Shown here piece after piece: positions 47,246 to 59,074 of a stretch of 64,000 nt of DNA. The stretch is from Muricea muricata (taxonomy: Eukaryota > Cnidaria > Anthozoa > Malacalcyonacea > Plexauridae). The notes under the pieces were generated by a model, which was not told the DNA's origin, made no database searches, and worked only from the letters and a program-made list of their open reading frames with translations. How positions within the stretch are numbered: the stretch's first letter is position 1; every line of letters begins with the position of its first letter. The stretch covers positions 43,812,059 to 43,876,058 of the forward strand of contig OY979718.1 of the NCBI GenBank assembly GCA_963855995.1, in the 5' to 3' direction. A program made the translations under genes and the position numbers.

Positions 47246-48721
47246 TCTCACACACCGCTGGGAGCTGCTGCAGCATCGGCCGCAAGCTTGACATTTTATT
47301 GACACATTAAAACTCAGTTAAGTATATATTACAAGTATTTTACATATCAGTACTGATAACATCATGGTAATGACCCTATTTCTGTCAAATTCAGAATCTT
47401 ATTCTACACTGCTCAGACAAGCGGCTGGGTGGGTGGGCACTGCTGTCAAGCTTTGCCGAGCAACAACAAAAACGTGCTTACCGAACCTGCACCACCCGCC
47501 AACACCCTTATTTCTTCGGGTCCCAGCCGTGTGTGAGAAAACATTTTACGCTTCTTTCGTGCCTCAGCCAGCGAAAAATACCACTTTTTAGCTATGGTGT
47601 AAGATTTGTCAATGTCTGCATTGTTATTCTTCCTCAAAACCAATTGCAAGTTACCGTATTTGAGTAGTCACCTGTCCCAGAAGATTTAAAACCAAACAAA
47701 ATTATGGAAAGTTTGTAAAAAAGAATATAGAGTTGCTGCAAATGCTGCCATAAAAGTCGCTTCCATTGTAAAAAGCAAGAATATTTTTAATAAAGTGTCT
47801 CGGTTGTCTCTAATTGCTCTCTTTATAAATTGCTGTAAATTACCAAATTTTTCTAAACTTACGCCATAGCCTAGTAAGCATTGCAGCTCGTGAAAGCGAA
47901 AGCTCAAAAAGGTAAGTCAGATTTGTTTTTAAAACCGTGAAATGCTGTAAATTCCGCCATAATTAGCCAAAAACTCTAGCCGCTAGCAGTAGTCAATTTC
48001 CGTGGAATCATTTTCGGACTTAGAGAAGACAAGAAAATGTTCACATAGACTCACAAATGAGAATGAACAGTTGCCTTCAATAGCAAAGCACGACCGGCAA
48101 ATGGGTTTATTCCCCCGGGGTTTGCTTATGGCGCCGGTGCATTAATTTAGTTCGAGCGCCTGAGAAGCCCTTTTATGTGACCGACAAGTACTCTCATGAC
48201 GCCTGGTTGCGAATGGTCAAAAAATGAGAAAAAAAGACTGAAAATGCAAAAATTTAATTGATATCTTAAGTGTAATGCCTCCATATTGTTCATTTTTCGG
48301 TAGATGTGAAGAAAATCCGTGCAAAATCCGTGCAAAATCCGCCATAGTTGGTTCAAGAATCTTTCAAGGTTACCGTCTCCGGCTCTACTCTCTCACTAGG
48401 TTTTTGAAGCAAAAATTGTACAAAATACAAAAAAAAAAGACTTGTGCACTTGGACGCTGGAATTTAGTCAAATGGGGGAATGGAAATGTAGGGGCAGAGC
48501 CAGGCACCGAGTTTTGAAAGGGCAGAAAGAGGTGGGGTGAACAATAACCGAGAAAAATTGAAAATTCTGTAGCTTTTGATATGAAAGTTCCAACATTCTG
48601 GGGGAAATCTAGAAGAAGAATTGAATCTATAGTTTTCTGCGAGTTGTCTTGTAGTGCAGTCTCCGTTTACCTCAAACTCCCCCTTCCTCTCTCCAGTCTC
48701 CACATATAAACATTCGCCTAT

Positions 48722-50920
48722 TTACTCAAAACTTGGCCGTCTTTTCCGATTTTCATTCTCGACAATCTTTTCGAACTTTAGTTTATTGCTTTGTGTTATT
48801 GCCTTTGAAGACTCTTTTGGAAGTCTCAACCTTCCAGGCCTTTTATCCTTGTCGCAGTCGTCTTCCTCAACAGATGACTCTGATTCAGTGTCATCATATA
48901 CACACACTAACGTGGCGTTTTTCGGGCGTCCCCCCTTCCGCTTTTTTGATTGAGATTTCGGTTCAAAGCTGCACGTTGGGTCTATCTCACACTCCTCGAA
49001 TACCTTTGCTATCCTATCTTCTTCATGGTATTTTCCCGAATCCAAAGCTAAACTCGAACAGCCTCTCTCTTTTGTTTTGCTATCTCTTGAGTAGTTCGGT
49101 TGGAAGCGAAAGGTCTAGTACCACGGGTTTTTGCACCTGCTCTGTATTGTTCCCATTGTTTTTCCAGCAATATATACTGTCCGCAGTATCTTCAAAAGCA
49201 GCTCTTACTAAAGAGATGTTGCAACTTTCTCTGTGAGCATAGCTGGCATTGACTGCTTCTGCAGGGCTGGAAGATGGTGACATTAAATATGTTCACACTT
49301 AAATGCTTTCGCCCAGTGTATTCTACGATTGTCCCACCAGTGCAGCCAGTTCAAGAACTTTTCCTTATTTTCACTTTGCCCATGAATAAAGTTTTCCAAA
49401 ATGTTTAAGGTTTCAAAATATGCTGGGGACGAAGCAGAATCCATAATTTGTTTTGCCAATTTTTTATATCGACGGTTTCTCATTATCACTTGCAATGTTA
49501 CTGTGTCTATTAACACTCTGCAGGTAGTGAAATTCGCAACTGACACTGTTCTTTAAAACTTCATCAGAAAAATTATTCTTGATTGACTTCCATATTGCAC
49601 CAGCTTCACCAAGCATGAATCCATAAGGGTTGAAAGATGTTTCCGGATCGCCACTGACTTCCTTAATCACCTTGTTCAATTCCTTCCAAAATGTTGCCAC
49701 ATGCTCCTCGCCTTCACCCTCTGCTTCCATTACAGCTAGTTTAACAATATTTTTTAGTGTTGGGTGTTAAACGCTTGCGGTGAGAGTGGTAAACCCAGTG
49801 GTTTACTTTGCCATCAAAATGACAATACTCTTTACTCATAAGCTTGTCACCATTCCTGGCCATTTACATGCACATCTTCGCTTTGAAAGAACTTGTTTTG
49901 AAAACATACGATGGATTTCATTAAGTCGACGGTCGTTAATCTTGTGGATAAGATGGCGATCCCTGTTATCTGTTTTTTGTGTTTAAGGACACCCACCGCT
50001 TCAAACGAATGTCCATGTGAATTTCCTTCACGGACTGCTTTTTTTTAAGATTACGATTATTTTTGTCATCCACAACACTTTCAGAGACAGCATTGATTTC
50101 ATCCCAGGTTTTATCATCAAAATGGCCTGCGCGACGCGATTTAAAGGAACCTGACTGGGCTTCAGTTTAGGGCTCTTCTTGAACATTTCTGTTATAACTT
50201 TATTGGTGGAAGGACTGGGTTTTGGTGATAACTGACACGAGTGATCTCCGTAATGGAAAACTGTTACACCGCAGTGTATCATTAAATTCCCATATTTTCT
50301 ACGCATTGTAATTGACAAATAACCCGTCACATCTGCAATGTTTGCACTTGGCTTTGACGATTAGGTTGGTTATATTTCATCATGAAATCACAATGCGGAT
50401 TTTCGCAGCGATATGATCCCTTACACTTTGCTAATCTTTGAATACCAGAATGTCCGCGACGCTATGAGGGCACATAGCGTTGCCACTGACGGCCATCTCA
50501 AGAAGACTCCATTCTCTTATTGATACTAAACTTTAGCTGATATTTACAAAGACCATTTTTGTCATTTGGGAGCGCTTCTACAGTTCTTAATGGAACGCCT
50601 TTCCAGGTACAGGGGGAGATACATTCGGCCAGCAGAATAATAAATTGTTCTGTTTGTGGCACCACTTGTCAAGTTGCTGGTGAAGAACTCGAACTTTCGC
50701 TCTCACTTTTGCTGGAGATTGACTCATTTTCATTCGTATTGTTGGATTCGCTCTCGTCATCACTTGAATCGATTGTCAAGCACGAGTATTTGTTAGATGT
50801 CGTTACGGAAGCTCCAGTTCTGGAACAGTCCGAATCAGACTTACTTGTGGCATTGGGAACTGCAGTATAGTAGAAATTAATTCTATTAGCGAATATAAAC
50901 AGTGCAAACATTTTCTGCAA
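48722..50920 (-). pseudogene. MULE-like transposase gene, decayed
   Basis: Fragments in changing minus-strand frames, N to C: an acidic Ser-rich stretch (50,920-50,669); a Cys/His region GSYRCENPHCDFMMKY (about 50,385-50,430); KSPKLKPSQVPLNRV (50,330-50,028); FNPYGFMLGEAGAIW..VSCEFHYLQSVNRH (49,730-49,464); LNWLHWWDNRRIHWAKAFK (49,546-49,283); NASYAHRESCNISLVRAAF (49,283-49,080); and KRKGGRPKN, an AT-hook-like word (49,045-48,722). The order and the CEFH word suit MULE-superfamily DDE transposases. Frame changes near 49,500, 49,283 and 49,060, and a Gly where an acidic residue is usual (GEAGA), indicate inactivity. Family assignment is from motif memory and is moderate. Confidence 0.6.
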
Positions 50921-51555
50921 GAATCGTAATAAGCCTGTGACAAAAAAAATCGAAAAGGTTACTTAGGTGGCCAATTTAAAAAAAATAAGATATCAGAATT
51001 TTAAATTAAAGTACTTTCACAAACATTATGAGGCTACCCATATGAAAGTATGGCTGTGCCTCCCTTCCGCCTGGAAAGCAATGTTGGTTGCACAAAGTTG
51101 AATATTTTTAGGAGGTTTTCTATAGTAGGTCTTCTAATTGCTGTCAATAATACATGCAGTGGGGAAGGGGGAGCAATACTCTCAACTAATGCTATAAAGT
51201 TGCCAATTTTATGAATTCATCATGTGTAAGTCTCAATATATTTTGTAAATGACTGTGGGATATAAGAAATGTCGTCTAAAGTAACCTAAAAATATTTGAA
51301 AGTTATACTGGGTTTTTAAACGAATAGACGTTTTACCGACTCTTGCGTTTTCATTTTGTTAATTGTTTCTGAGTAATAGGGTTGCGAATGGGTTTGTAAC
51401 GGAGCTCAAAATGAGAGAGGAGTGTGCATTTGTTCAAGAAATATGGAAATTTAATCTTCAGGAGACTGCTGGGAAAATAAAGCAAACAGGAAAACAAGGT
51501 CATTAGATTAAAGAACTGTAAATGTTAAGCAATTAAGGTCCATTGACCAGAGCAT

Positions 51556-52115
51556 TTAATACTTACGTGTACTTTCATCCTGTTTTTCACTCTTGATGGT
51601 GCCCACATTCAAAATTGCATCGCAATGCTGTCCAAGTTTAGCTACATGGATCATCTGTTGGGAAGGGCCTTGTTTTGAAGGTACAAGAATATTACGAACA
51701 CTATCCATGTGTGTGTAGAATATTAAAAGAGACATTTCAGTAATATTGGCAAGGACGTGCAGCATTAGGTCAACCAGACTGCAATTATAAACCTTCGATT
51801 CGAGGTAGTCGTCAAGTTCAGCTAAATCTATGTCTCCAACAAAAGGCGAATAGAAATCAATATTTCTAAGACTTCTCTCTTGATTTTTGGAAAAAGCTCT
51901 TCTATGGTATTGTTAGTACCTACTTCCTGAAGTCCAAGGATAAATGCATATAAAATACAATGGCCGTCTCTGGGAACAGCAAGACGCATTTTCCCTCAGT
52001 TGCTTACATATTCATCCGACTTTTTGATTTCCTCCAACTGTATTGTCTGGCCATTGCATGAATAGTCTACGCCGCAGGTAAAACATTCCCTCTTTAAAAG
52101 GTGGACTCTGCCAAT
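51556..52115 (-). pseudogene. OTU-like protease fragment upstream of the MULE-like gene
   Basis: MRLAVPRDGHCILYAFILG (from 51,989) has the OTU catalytic Cys context (DGHC). A second frame (about 51,880-51,556) continues with DDYLESKVYN, LMLHVLANITEMSLL and KLGQHCDAI, whose His is the likely partner. One frame change lies near 51,875 and a stop precedes the Met. An upstream CFTCGVDYSCNG word extends to about 52,100. It lies on the same strand about 640 bp upstream of the MULE-like fragments and may be part of the same element. Confidence 0.55.
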
Positions 52116-52352
52116 AGAATGGCAGCCTGTATAAAAACCTAAAACGTGCAACGTAACATTAAATATATAATTTTATATAATACTCTCAATTCTGGTCACG
52201 TGATAGTGAATGAAAAGTCCCATTGGGAGAGTGCAATTATACGTTTTATTCCATTCCTATATATTTTCAATAAATCCTATCCGTCTAAAAGCCCTTCGCA
52301 GTTTATACTCTAGTCGGTTCACTTCATGAAGTGAATGAGATCCGTAATTTGG

Positions 52353-53934
52353 TATACACTGCGACTCACGATATTAGTTTTTTAAGACATTTATGCCGTA
52401 CGTATTGAAAACGAGCATTACTATTCATTAAAACTTACGAACATCAAACCAAAGTTGTGAGAAGATCTTTACGATGTTGATATTTGATGTTAGTCACTGT
52501 ATGACTGAAAAAATATGGCGTTGTTCCATATTTGAGGTGGACCACGCTGTTAGTTTTAAAAATATGATAACACGATAAGACGTCGTTTTTAGCTTAATTG
52601 GAAGTGGAAACGACATTCTTTAACCAAAAACAGCATAGTTAACAACAAGAGAATGTTTTAGCTAGAAAATAAACGAACTTGGTGTCATAGTTGAAGGATT
52701 TTTCAAAGAATACATGGAACGGCGGAAAAGAGGGATTCTGGACTTCTAAAATAGATAAGAATGGGAGGTATTAGGTCTTTGAAGGATAACTGTTCGTAAA
52801 TTATCATGATCAACGTCTATCAACATTTTGAGAAAGTTTGCTTTGCCATATATCTTCAAAACTAGCAATGATGGATTCCTGGTAATCAATAATAATTCTA
52901 AAAGTACCTCCACTGGTGTCGTGGAATGAACGTTTGGAACTGGATTGAGGCAAAAAAATGCTTGAAAGCACAACGGAAGTTTGCCCTTTCGACGGCAGGC
53001 GAAATCAGCATGATAAAGCTTGGAAAATGCATTCATTGGTTCGATTATCGATATTCAATGATGGTATGTGACAGGCGAGGCTAAGGAGTCGACAAAAAAG
53101 TGGTAAAGTAAACGAGTTCTGCTGATAACAGCGAAAATAGGAATCAGAGGTCTCTTTTGCACATTTAGGCACATATGAAGACATGTTGGTTGCTAATAAT
53201 ACGGATCTAAATGATCGTTCTACCACTTCTTTGGCAGGTACCTAAAAGCTTTCATCAGAAGTTCCTTTTCCTTGCATTAGGGCATTATCATGTTGATCTC
53301 GACTTGTCTGTCTTGTCTGTCTCGACTTGTGCTCTCAAGCATTTTTTTGCCTCAATTCAGTTCCAAACGTTCATTCCACGACACCAGTGGAGGTACTTTT
53401 AGAATTATTGATTACCAGGTATCCATCATTGCTAGTTTTGAAGATATATGGCAAAGAAAACTTTCTCAAAATGTTGATAGACGTTGATCATGATAATTTG
53501 CGAACAGTTCTCCTTCAAACGCCTAATACCTCCCATTCTTTTCCATTTTAGAAGACCAGAATCCCTCTTTTCCGCCGTTCCACGTATTCTTTGAAAAATC
53601 ACTCAACTATGACATCAAGTTCGTTTATTTTCTAACTAAAACATTCTCTTGTTGTTACCTATGCTGTTTTTAGGTTAAAAAATGTCGTTTCCACTTCCAA
53701 TTAAGTTAAAAACGACGTGTTATCATATTTTTAAAACTAATAGCGTGGTCCGCCTGAAATATGGAACAGCGCCATATATTTTCAGTCATGTGACTAACAT
53801 CGAATACCAACATCGTAAAAATCTTCTCACAACTTTGTTTTGATGTTCGTAAGTTTTAATGAATAATAATGCTCATTTTGAATACGTACGGCATAAATAT
53901 CTTATAAAACTAATATCGTGAGTCGCAGTGTATA
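52353..53934. mobile_element. DNA element with about 600-bp inverted arms
   Basis: 52,353-52,969 pairs with 53,331-53,934. Ends read TATACACTGCGACTCACGAT...ATCGTGAGTCGCAGTGTATA, compatible with TA duplication and TACACTGCGACTC termini. Each arm contains the same peptide frame. On the left (minus) it is 53,036-52,746; on the right (plus) 53,327-53,551; shared words include VPNVHSTTPVEVLLELL and LKMLIDVDHDNLRTV. The 360-bp centre has no recognised domain. Coding status is uncertain. Confidence 0.8.
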
Positions 53935-53946
53935 TTATATAAGAGA

Positions 53947-54105
53947 AGTAATGAATGTTTTTATTTGTCCAATGGTAAGAATATTTTCATTCAGTGAAAG
54001 AATGAATATTCCATTCAACTCGGCTATCGCCTTGTTGAATGGCACGTTCAATCTTCAACCTCATAAAAATATTCTTACCATTGGACAAATAAAAACATTC
54101 ATTAC
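53947..54105. repeat. Inverted repeat with about 40-bp arms
   Basis: agtaatgaatgtttttattt...aaataaaaacattcattact, 13 bp beyond the preceding element; the centre has a smaller attcaac...gttgaat pair. Probably a small MITE. Confidence 0.8.
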
Positions 54106-54740
54106 TCGTACACTATATTCCCTGTACGAATGAGCTATACGAATGAGCTATAGAAATGAATAAGGATAATGGATTTAAATTTTACGTAGCAGGACCAAAT
54201 TATATTTATCGGGCTAACTTTGCTACTGCACGATATTGCTCAAATCTTTCAAATCTCACCTTATAAAGTACGTCTTTGAATCTGAAACATCAGACTCGTG
54301 ATCATTCCCATCATCGCTATCACTTGAAATTAGGATGACTCCACTTGCATCTTCGATTTCGCTGCCCAAAATAGCACACAATAAATTGTATAAATTCAGG
54401 TACTGCCTAAAGCAGAGCTCCGAAAAAAAGCAGAGTTCTCAAAAAGTGGGTTAATTAGTCTGGTCAATGGTCACATGCAACTACTTGCAAAATATCCAAA
54501 TGGTCATTTGAAAATGCTAGAAGTGCGACCAGGATAGTGCATGGCTATTGTGTTTGAGACGTTCTGTGGTTCAAAGTGTTCATTTATAAGTTTTAGCTGC
54601 AACTGCTGCCTTCAACGGGTTGTATTTTACAACTACAATAAATGAGGGTTTATTTGAGCAATTTGAGCTAGTAATCGTTACACAAGAACAAATAAGATAG
54701 AACGAATTTGACTGTTAGAACTTTCATTGTTTCTAAGTAC

Positions 54741-55784
54741 TTTGAAACGAAAAGTATTCCGGAAGTGTTACGATTGTTTGAGGTAGCTTTTCCGCATTGA
54801 AACGTTTCGAGTTCTTCGACAATTTGGCGTAACGTACGCAAATACCATCAACACGGCACGAGCTGAAATCGAAATAAAGGAAATTCTGCCAGACGAAGAA
54901 CTGGTCGATCTGAAGCAAACATCCAAGCGGTTGGGGAGCAACTGCAGAAGAACGCCCAAGCTAGTGCTAGAAGAAACGGCCTTGGTCTTCCGTCTGCCAC
55001 ATTTAACCGAATCACAAGGCTGGACCTCAGGTGGCATCCTTATCAAATAAGCATTCGGCATGAACTACGAGATACTGATTATCTTAGGTGGCTTCACTTT
55101 TGTCAATGGTTTAACCAACAACAACGAAATCCTCGCTTTTTGGCAAATTTTGTGATAGGAGATGAGGCTGGATTTTGCATGAATGGAGAAGTTAATTCTC
55201 ACAATGTGCGACAATACGCGCGCAGAGGAGAACATCCGGAGTTTCACTTTGCCAGGCGCGAAGAAAGGGCAAAAGTAACGGTGTGGATGGGTATCTGCGG
55301 TAACGGTTCAATCCTTGGGCCATTTTTTTAACCGAAATGTTGATGGCAATGCCTATCTCGTTATGTTGAGTGAAAATATTATCCCGCAGTTAACTGAAAT
55401 TTTCAACAATCAATTTCAAAATGGCTATTTTCTGCGACTTTGTTGGGCGCAAGATGGTGCTCCAGCTCACCAGTTTATTGCTGTGCGATAGAGGCTTTTG
55501 GAAGTTTAATTTTTCAAAGGCGTGTGATCGCTTTGCATCTACCAGTCGAGTGGCCGCCTCGTTCTCCAGATTTAACGCCTTGCGATTACTTTCTTTGGGG
55601 ATACCTTAAGGACAGAGTTTATCGCACGCCACCGCAAAACATCGACGACCTAAGAAATAAAATCCAACAAGAAGCAGAAATTTTACGAGGTAATGCTGCC
55701 CTTATCCAAAGAGTTTTAAGGCAAATGCAACATCGAACTAACTTGTGTGTCGTTAGGGAGGTGGGTCATGTTGAAAACCTGTAA
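54741..55784 (+). pseudogene. Mariner-like (DDE) transposase, decayed
   Basis: Plus-strand pieces in shifting frames. These are an N-terminal part with few landmarks (54,741-55,060), FVIGDEAGFCMNGEVNSHNV (55,140-55,331), WAQDGAPAHQF (about 55,445-55,477) and WPPRSPDLTPCDYFLWGYLK (55,440-55,784 frame). The acidic triad context (D in GDEAG, D in QDGAP, D in SPDLTPCD) is that of mariner/IS630-type transposases. Stops and frame changes lie near 55,047, 55,330 and 55,500. These enzymes cut and paste at TA sites. The last exon-like frame ends EVGHVENL at 55,784. Confidence 0.88.
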
Positions 55785-55984
55785 AATAGCCGTTATCAAA
55801 ATAAATTACATTTTAAGCTATCTCAAGTTTTTAAATTAACGACCGCTTGTACAAAAAATGCGATTTCGCATTAACTACGCTTTCCAATGTAACGTATTAC
55901 CCACCGTTAGAAAGCTGAATCTTCGAGCTTTAGATCAATATGAAAACGATTTAGTTGTGCTTGGTTTTCACTCTGAAATTTAAC

Positions 55985-56017
55985 TTTGAACTTTGGATTC
56001 CGTTTTTTATATACACC
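55985..56017. repeat. Putative mariner-like 3' terminal repeat
   Basis: ttttatatacaccctgtata resembles the TACAGGGTGT-type ends of this transposon group and lies 200 bp after the transposase stop. No matching inverted copy was found upstream of 54,741, so the 5' end appears lost. Confidence 0.45.
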
Positions 56018-56283
56018 CTGTATATCATATATCAATGGTATCAGGCTCTGGTCTGACTCTTTGTTCAACAAACATTTCATGAGTTACAAGGCTTGGTGCA
56101 GAGCTAATCGTGCTCTTACCTTTAATTCTTCGGCAGTTTTTAATTTTTTTCTCTCAGGGTTTTTGTAAAATCACTACAAACAAAATAACCAACACAATTG
56201 TAAACTATTATAAATAGCTATACAGTATGGACACAATTTAAATTATTTATTCGTGTGCACCATTTTATCACATCATAGTTTAA

Positions 56284-56539
56284 TGGAGAAGATGGTTTGA
56301 AAACTTATTAAAATAACAATATAACTCATTATCTATATATATGTTAGTCAATGGTCGTTCGTTGTCACGTGCGTATGGTATTTTCGTCAAATCGACCAAT
56401 AGCAATTTTTAAATTACACAAAAATACAATACGTACGTGACAATGAAGGTAAACCTAATGATAAAACTAAACAAAAACATAGATAATGAGTTACAGTATA
56501 TTGTTATTCTCATAATGAGTTTCCAAACCATCTTCTCCA
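56284..56539. mobile_element. 256-bp MITE with TTTAA/TTAA duplication
   Basis: Termini TGGAGAAGATGGTTTG...CCAAACCATCTTCTCCA extend into about 55-bp imperfect arms; TTTAA flanks both ends (56,279-56,283 and 56,540-56,544). A TTAA-type duplication suggests piggyBac- or Kolobok-type mobilisation. No ORF. Confidence 0.8.
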
Positions 56540-56629
56540 TTTAATATGATCATACCATAAATGCCTATTCTATCATAGTATACATTGCCAAACAGTAAAT
56601 TAAAAACCTATCTTGACATTGTACATTAC

Positions 56630-56790
56630 CAGCCTCGTACCCAGGCGCTTTATGTGCTTATAATACAGTTATATATATAGAGAGTTTTTCAAAACCTCCC
56701 CAAGCACCCCCGCGCGCTCGCTAATTTATTGACTGATCTCTCTATATATAACTATACTAAAAGCACATAAAGCGCCTGGGTACGAGGCTG
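56630..56790. mobile_element. 161-bp MITE with 9-bp target duplication
   Basis: Arms cagcctcgtacccaggcgct...agcgcctgggtacgaggctg extend to the inner tatatatagagag/ctctctatatata pair. gtacattac flanks both sides exactly (56,621-56,629; 56,791-56,799). A duplication of 8-10 bp points to hAT- or Mutator-type mobilisation. The terminal word also occurs at 17,625-17,720. Confidence 0.9.
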
Positions 56791-56860
56791 GTACATTACA
56801 TTACTATTTCATTAAAATGTTTGCAGGACGTTTCAAAAACATATAATAAACTTCAGTCTG

Positions 56861-56990
56861 GCGGTGTCGGATAGCCAAAAATAAGAAACTAGCCGTGTCA
56901 GAATGTTGTAAACACAAAGTGGCGCTGCCTGAATTAGAACAAAAAAATAGCGGTGTCGGATAGCCGAAAATAAGAAACTAGCCGTGTCTC
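56861..56990. repeat. Two copies of a 39-bp word
   Basis: gcggtgtcggatagccraaa, ataagaaactagccgtgtc at 56,861-56,899 and 56,950-56,988, separated by 50 bp. Confidence 0.9.
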
Positions 56991-57782
56991 TGGTCCACAA
57001 AACATACTGTTTCCCTCGGTCTCAGTCAATAAGTGTTAATTGATTCATAAGAAATTCTTATGCTTGCGTATAGCTAGGAAAAGGTGAGGATATGAGTTTT
57101 AATGATCTGCGTGCGGTCTTCAGGTTAGATTCCTGTTCCACTCGAAGTCCTGAGAGCGTGATGTATCTCAGATGATCAGATAACTCCAGGATTCCTGTAA
57201 ATAATTTATATAATATAATTTTCTGCTAAACACGAATTTTATACTATGACTGCTGCTGCCGTGTGCCAAAACTTGCTCGGAATATGTTGATACAACGTCG
57301 TATATTTCGGTATTCTTCGGTTTCCGACGCTGCTCGAACATTTCCCGAACGTTTTTTAAATTTTCGAATTCAGAACGCTGAGTTGCTGAGAAAAGTTCAG
57401 CTCGAATTTTCATCAATCCTAGATTTGTTTTAAGGTAATATGGTTTATTTTTTATTAGTACTTGTACTTAAGTACTTAGCGTGCTCGTAGAAATAGATTT
57501 TTGTAAAATCGGGCGAGAATTAATTACAATATTTGAGTATAAAGTTTGTACTATCCATGCTTGCAAGAATGAATGATCGCTTTTCAAAATAAAGGCTACA
57601 GTTTTTGGTTGAAATTTATAGTTGACTAATAATAATGCCGTGAAATGCGCTGCAAATGCATAGTCGGATCTAAATTGCCAAGACTGTTGAAAATGTAGGC
57701 TCAACCGCTCAGAAGTAAAGCTCAGATAGATTTGGATCTTTAAAAATGACTTTCAAATTTTATTATATATGTAGTTTAATTT

Positions 57783-57890
57783 TAAGTTCCTTGTACATTT
57801 GCATGGTGAATATCAAGTTAAAATATAATTTTTGGAAACACCACATAAGTTTATTATTGCAAAGTTTATGATCTGTAAGCGTGTAAGCTT
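57783..57890. repeat. Dispersed repeat, partner of 43,213-43,330
   Basis: Shares tttgcatggtgaatatcaa, ttggaaacaccac and ataagtttattat in the same order. It lies immediately outside the inverted-repeat element starting at 57,917. Confidence 0.7.
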
Positions 57891-57916
57891 TGAGAAAGAG
57901 TGAGAAGATGAGAAAA

Positions 57917-59074
57917 AAAATGAGAAGAGTGGGCTTGATTATTACCAAATTATCATTCGATAAAGATTTCAAGAAGTGGACATTTTGACCGGTTTCATAA
58001 GTTTGCGTGGATTATTGGACTTTGAACACTTCGAATCATGATCGATCGCTTATATTTTGGAAATGGTGTTTACTATGGGTGTTTTAGATGTGAACTGGAA
58101 AGTGTGTGCCGAATTTTCAAAAAAGTTATTCATAGTCATCTAGCTACGTATGCCGGCTAGAATAAATGGGTTTTTATGGCGTATGTTTGTCATAATTACT
58201 GGAGTACAGACCACAATATTAAAGTGTAAAATTGCTGATTGTGTAAAATGTGCTGACAAAGTAATGGAAATATAACAACAAATGAAATAAGTACATGTAT
58301 GAAAGAAATCCATGTTTTCATGGGTTGCTTTTCATTCATGATAATTTCTATCAACTGAACAGGTAAGCTTAGTTTTAGAAACTCATAATACAGGGGTGGA
58401 TCTAGGGGGGTGGGGGGGGGGTGAATAGGGTGGCTAGCCACCCCCTCCCCACATGACTGTGCTAACCTCTACTAAAAGACCCATGGAAATAAACTGTAAT
58501 GGAATTTGCGGCTACTCACCCTGTACATTTAAATACATATACAGTCGTGATAATATATTTGCGCTATAGTTTGTTTGCCGTGCTTTTCTCAAAAAATTTT
58601 TTCTGCCACCCCCCTTTTAAATATCCTAGATCCGTGCCTGTAATATTATTATAGGTGTACAAGACAAGAATAACAACATCAAAATTAGGTTTTAATGTGT
58701 CATCAAAATTCAGAAAATAGATGGACAGCTTAGTAAAGTTGAAAATACAAATTGGTGGTTGTCAAAATTATTCTGATTTTACTCGAAATTAACTACAATT
58801 TTGGAATTTAGACAAGAAAATCTCACAATTTGTCAACCAGTTGTGCCTGTGACAAATTTGTTGCAAAGATGAAAACAGCTTGTGAAATTCTGTGATTTCA
58901 CATCTAAAACATCCATATTAAACGTCCTTTCCTAAATATATACGATCGATCGTGATTCGAAGTGTTAAAAGTCAAATAATCCTTGCAAACTTATGAAACC
59001 GGTCAAAACATCCACTTCTTGAAATCTTTTTCGGACGATAATTTTATAAGAATCAAGCCCACTCTTCTCATTTT
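57917..59074. mobile_element. DNA element with about 177-bp TIRs, containing a nested MITE
   Basis: 57,917-58,093 pairs with 58,897-59,074 (aaaatgagaagagtgggctt...aagcccactcttctcatttt), with collinear matches through cgaccggtttcat-type words. The interior has no ORF and holds the CAGG-ended element at 58,391-58,640, showing two insertion events. Confidence 0.8.
58391..58640. mobile_element. Nested MITE, hAT-like ends
   Basis: Ends caggggtggatctagg and cctagatccgtgcctg, then G/C-rich facing tracts (ggggtggggggggg; gccaccccccttt). CAGGGG-type ends are typical of hAT elements. The flanks tcataata/taatatta are not an exact 8-bp duplication, so the family call is tentative. Confidence 0.6.

Larger units (their letters stand above)
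44742..48441. repeat. Large interrupted palindrome
   Basis: Left arm 44,742-45,462 plus 46,728-46,895 pairs with right arm 47,632-47,790 plus 47,790-48,441, which is continuous. About 1.27 kb (45,463-46,727) interrupts only the left arm. The spacer (46,896-47,631) holds a further hairpin at 46,984-47,245. Arms are diverged but collinear (matched words: tagagccggagac, catttgccgg, ggaatcatttt, gcaagaatattt). Two inverted copies of one element, or one very long foldback element, would fit. No transposase is inside. Confidence 0.75.
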
